Assembly (NCBI RefSeq): GCF_022179685.1
Contig: NZ_BPRB01000055.1
Coordinates: forward strand, 1-40,464
DNA length: 40,464 nt
Origin: Methylobacterium trifolii
GTDB lineage: Bacteria; Pseudomonadota; Alphaproteobacteria; Rhizobiales; Beijerinckiaceae
Direction: 5' to 3'
Shown here piece after piece: positions 38,528-40,464 of this stretch. The position numbers were made by a program, and so were the translations under genes. How positions within the stretch are numbered: the stretch's first letter is position 1; each line of letters begins with the position of its first letter. The notes under the pieces were generated by a model, which saw only the letters and a program-made list of their open reading frames with translations, was not told the DNA's origin and searched no databases.

Positions 38528-39756
38528 CAGGCCCGTCCCCGGCCGGACCCGGCCGCTCCGTCCGTCGCGAACAGCCCGGTCATGGAGGCCGGTGCCGCCG
38601 GGACGACCGCTCCGGCCTCGCTCCCGCGGGCGCGGAAGCGATGGCGCAGGCGCGAGACCGGCCGCGCGATCAGGACGTAGGACAGCCAGGCGAGGCCGAA
38701 GGTGACCACGGTCGAGACCAGGGCGACGGGCCACTTGGCCAGCGTGGACATCTCGCCGGCCCGGTCGTGGTCGAGCCACCAGAGGAAGAGGTCCAGGGGC
38801 ATGAAGTGCCAGAGGTAGGCCGCGAACGAGAGCCGTCCCATCCAGACCATCGGTGCGGTGTCGAGGAACGCGAGCCCGCGCGTGCCGACGGGCGTCGCGT
38901 ACAGGGCGAGGAAGCCGAGGCCGATGGCGACGCCCTGCACCGAATAGCGGGCCGTGTCCCGGAAGACGGGATCGCGCACGGCCAGCGACGCCACGAGGAG
39001 CCCGGCGGCGGCCGAGGCGATCAGGTAGCCGTGCCGCGCAGGCTTGGCGAGCATCGCCGGAAAGCGGGCGAACACCACCGCGAGCCAGCAGCCGTAGCCG
39101 ATCGAATCCAGCCGTGAATCGCTTGCCTTGTAGGTCCAGTCCGCGTCGAGGTTCAGGGCGAGGACGACCACGAGGCGCCAGACCAGGGCCGCCACCAGCA
39201 GGCCGGTGAGGACGTACAGGAGGCGGCGCGGATTGCGGGCCAGCAGGAGCAGGCACAGGGGGAACAGGAGATAGAAGTGCTCCTCCACGGCCAGCGACCA
39301 GAGGATGTGCCAGCCGACGCAGACGTCGTACGAGCACATGCCGTTGATGAGGTGATAGTAGTTCGTGAAGTAGAAGACCGCCGCCAGCAGCTCGACCGGC
39401 CTGACGACCTTGTCCGTCGCCAGGCCGACGACGAGCGTGACGAGCACGAAGGCGAGGAGTTCCGGCGCGAGCCGGAGCAGGCGGCGCAGGTAGAAGTTCC
39501 GCAGGTCGATCCCGCCGGAGGCGTCGAGTTCGCGCAGCAGCAGGGTCGTGATCAGGAAGCCGCTCACGAAGAAGAAGATCGTGACGCCGAATCCGCCCGG
39601 AACGATCTTCCCGAAGCCGTAATGCCCGGCCATCACGATCAGGATCGAGAGCGCCCGGACCCCGTCGAGGCCGGGGATGTGCTCCCGGCCGACGAGTCGC
39701 GGCGCGGACACGGACTGCCCGGCTCCCGAGGAATGCGTTGCCGTCTGCAATGACAT
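38527..39756 (-). CDS. Membrane acyltransferase (OafA/acyltransferase_3 family)
   Basis: The 409-residue membrane protein has about ten hydrophobic segments and the acyltransferase_3 signature: IPGLDGVRALSILIVMAGHY (conserved His), GFGVTIFFFVSGFLITTLLL, LRRLLRLAPELLAFVLVTLV and LWSLAVEEHFYLLFPLCLLL. It should O-acylate (often acetylate or succinylate) the polysaccharide repeat unit on the membrane. AAGGAT lies about 8 nt before the ATG. It follows the kinase gene by 103 bp and is coupled to the GT4 gene by TGATG. Confidence 0.88.
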   Translation of the reverse strand: MSLQTATHSSGAGQSVSAPRLVGREHIPGLDGVRALSILIVMAGHYGFGKIVPGGFGVTIFFFVSGFLITTLLLRELDASGGIDLRNFYLRRLLRLAPELLAFVLVTLVVGLATDKVVRPVELLAAVFYFTNYYHLINGMCSYDVCVGWHILWSLAVEEHFYLLFPLCLLLLARNPRRLLYVLTGLLVAALVWRLVVVLALNLDADWTYKASDSRLDSIGYGCWLAVVFARFPAMLAKPARHGYLIASAAAGLLVASLAVRDPVFRDTARYSVQGVAIGLGFLALYATPVGTRGLAFLDTAPMVWMGRLSFAAYLWHFMPLDLFLWWLDHDRAGEMSTLAKWPVALVSTVVTFGLAWLSYVLIARPVSRLRHRFRARGSEAGAVVPAAPASMTGLFATDGAAGSGRGRA

Positions 39757-39859
39757 CAGCGATCCTTTTTCGAAGGGCCGACGCGCGTCGGAACGTCGAG
39801 TCCGGCGGCGGCGTACCGCGCGCGGCCTCGCTTCATCGGGCGGGTGCGCATCGCGGGGC

Positions 39860-40464
39860 TCAGGCGGCGATCCGGGTGCGGTAGTAGGTCGATTCCCGGT
39901 CGCCGTAGCCGGGCAGCCGGGGCAGGTGCACCTTGTTGAGCACCACGCCGAGGAGGCGGTCGTGGATCGCGGGCGCCGAGCGCAGGGCGTCGGCCACGAC
40001 CTCGCGGCAGGTGACGCCCCACTCGACCACCAGGATGAAGCCGTCGAGGTAGGCCGCCATGGCGCGGGCATCGATCACGGGCAGGATCGGCGGCAGGTCC
40101 ACGATGACGTAGTCGTAATCCTCCCCCGCCTCGGTCAGGAGGGCCTGCATGGCCCGCGAGCCCAGGATCTCGTGCGAGTCCCGCCGCGCCAGCGTGGTGG
40201 TGGCCGGCAGGAAGTCCAGGCGCGGGTTCGAGGATCGCAGCACGCTGGCCGACAGTTCGGCCCCGCCGTAGAGGACGCTGTCGAGCCCGTTCTCGACGCC
40301 GGGCGCCAGTTCGGCGGTCAGGGAGGACTTGCGCAGGTCGCCGTCGATCAGCAGCACCCGCGAGCCGTTCTGGGCGATCAGGTTGGCGAGGTTGGCCGCC
40401 ACCATGGTCTTGCCCTCGTCCGGCAGGCAGGAGACGATTCCGACGAGGCGTGCGCCCGACCCGC
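39860..40464 (-). CDS. Polysaccharide co-polymerase/BY-kinase ATPase domain, partial
   Basis: Only the last about 200 codons are in the window; the gene continues past its edge. The visible part is a CpsD/Wzc-type ATPase: Walker A VGIVSCLPDEGKTMVAANLA, Walker A' VLLIDGDLRKSS, and Walker B YDYVIVDLPPILP. BY-kinases control chain length and export of exopolysaccharide by autophosphorylating a tyrosine tail. The tail here (GDRESTYYRTRIAA) has just two adjacent tyrosines, not a long cluster. The upstream part would show whether a Wzz domain is fused. It heads the minus-strand polysaccharide series as seen here. Confidence 0.85.
   Translation of the reverse strand, partial: GSGARLVGIVSCLPDEGKTMVAANLANLIAQNGSRVLLIDGDLRKSSLTAELAPGVENGLDSVLYGGAELSASVLRSSNPRLDFLPATTTLARRDSHEILGSRAMQALLTEAGEDYDYVIVDLPPILPVIDARAMAAYLDGFILVVEWGVTCREVVADALRSAPAIHDRLLGVVLNKVHLPRLPGYGDRESTYYRTRIAA

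Overview
The window is a chromosomal stretch of a very GC-rich alphaproteobacterium. Gene content and protein style (LutABC, an unlinked methylmalonyl-CoA mutase beta subunit, the order ffs-dnaX-ybaB-recR-def, a rhizobial-type intergenic repeat, many small overlapping operons) point to Rhizobiales, most likely Methylobacteriaceae (Methylobacterium/Methylorubrum). This is recognition from memory, not a database result. Coding density is high. I see no rRNA, tRNA, CRISPR array, insertion sequence or prophage gene.

Region 1 (1-10.2 kb) is mostly minus strand and metabolic. A transglutaminase-like protease gene is divergent from a SAM methyltransferase gene. Then, in transcription order on the minus strand, come a HerA-like ATPase (yjgR type), an isochorismatase-fold hydrolase, a PoxB-type pyruvate:quinone oxidoreductase, a zinc-free MDR oxidoreductase and lutA-lutB-lutC. 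LutABC makes pyruvate from lactate and PoxB turns pyruvate into acetate, so the neighbourhood looks like a lactate-to-acetate branch feeding the quinone pool. The poxB ribosome binding site lies inside a perfect 9-bp hairpin.

Region 2 (10.2-22.8 kb) is housekeeping and envelope: a Gly/Met-rich small protein, an OlsB-like acyltransferase, a membrane acyltransferase, a gst-queG-SDR overlapping operon, uppP, the mutase beta subunit, two small secreted proteins, a second GST, ComM/YifB and a PepSY-like secreted protein.

Region 3 (22.7-28.5 kb) is the information-processing cluster ffs (SRP RNA), dnaX, ybaB, recR and def. pckA is placed on the opposite strand between ybaB and recR. DnaX lacks most of the usual zinc-finger cysteines.

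Region 4 (28.5-40.5 kb) is a surface or exopolysaccharide locus. It starts after a rhizobial-type repeat and a strong hairpin. Two translationally coupled glycosyltransferase genes lie on the plus strand. Facing them is a minus-strand RTX calcium-binding protein gene whose promoter sits in a striking AT-rich island. Upstream of that is a tightly overlapping minus-strand series: a BY-kinase/chain-length regulator (cut by the window edge), an acyltransferase, GT4, a Wzx-like flippase, GT2, GT2 and an O-acetyltransferase. The acetyltransferase gene carries a C8G5 homopolymer tract near its 5' end. This locus is the most lineage-specific part of the window and the best candidate for undescribed biology. 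Its components belong to known families, and I do not see an obviously new molecular system.

Many very long antisense open frames exist because of the extreme GC content. They were treated as shadows of the genes listed.
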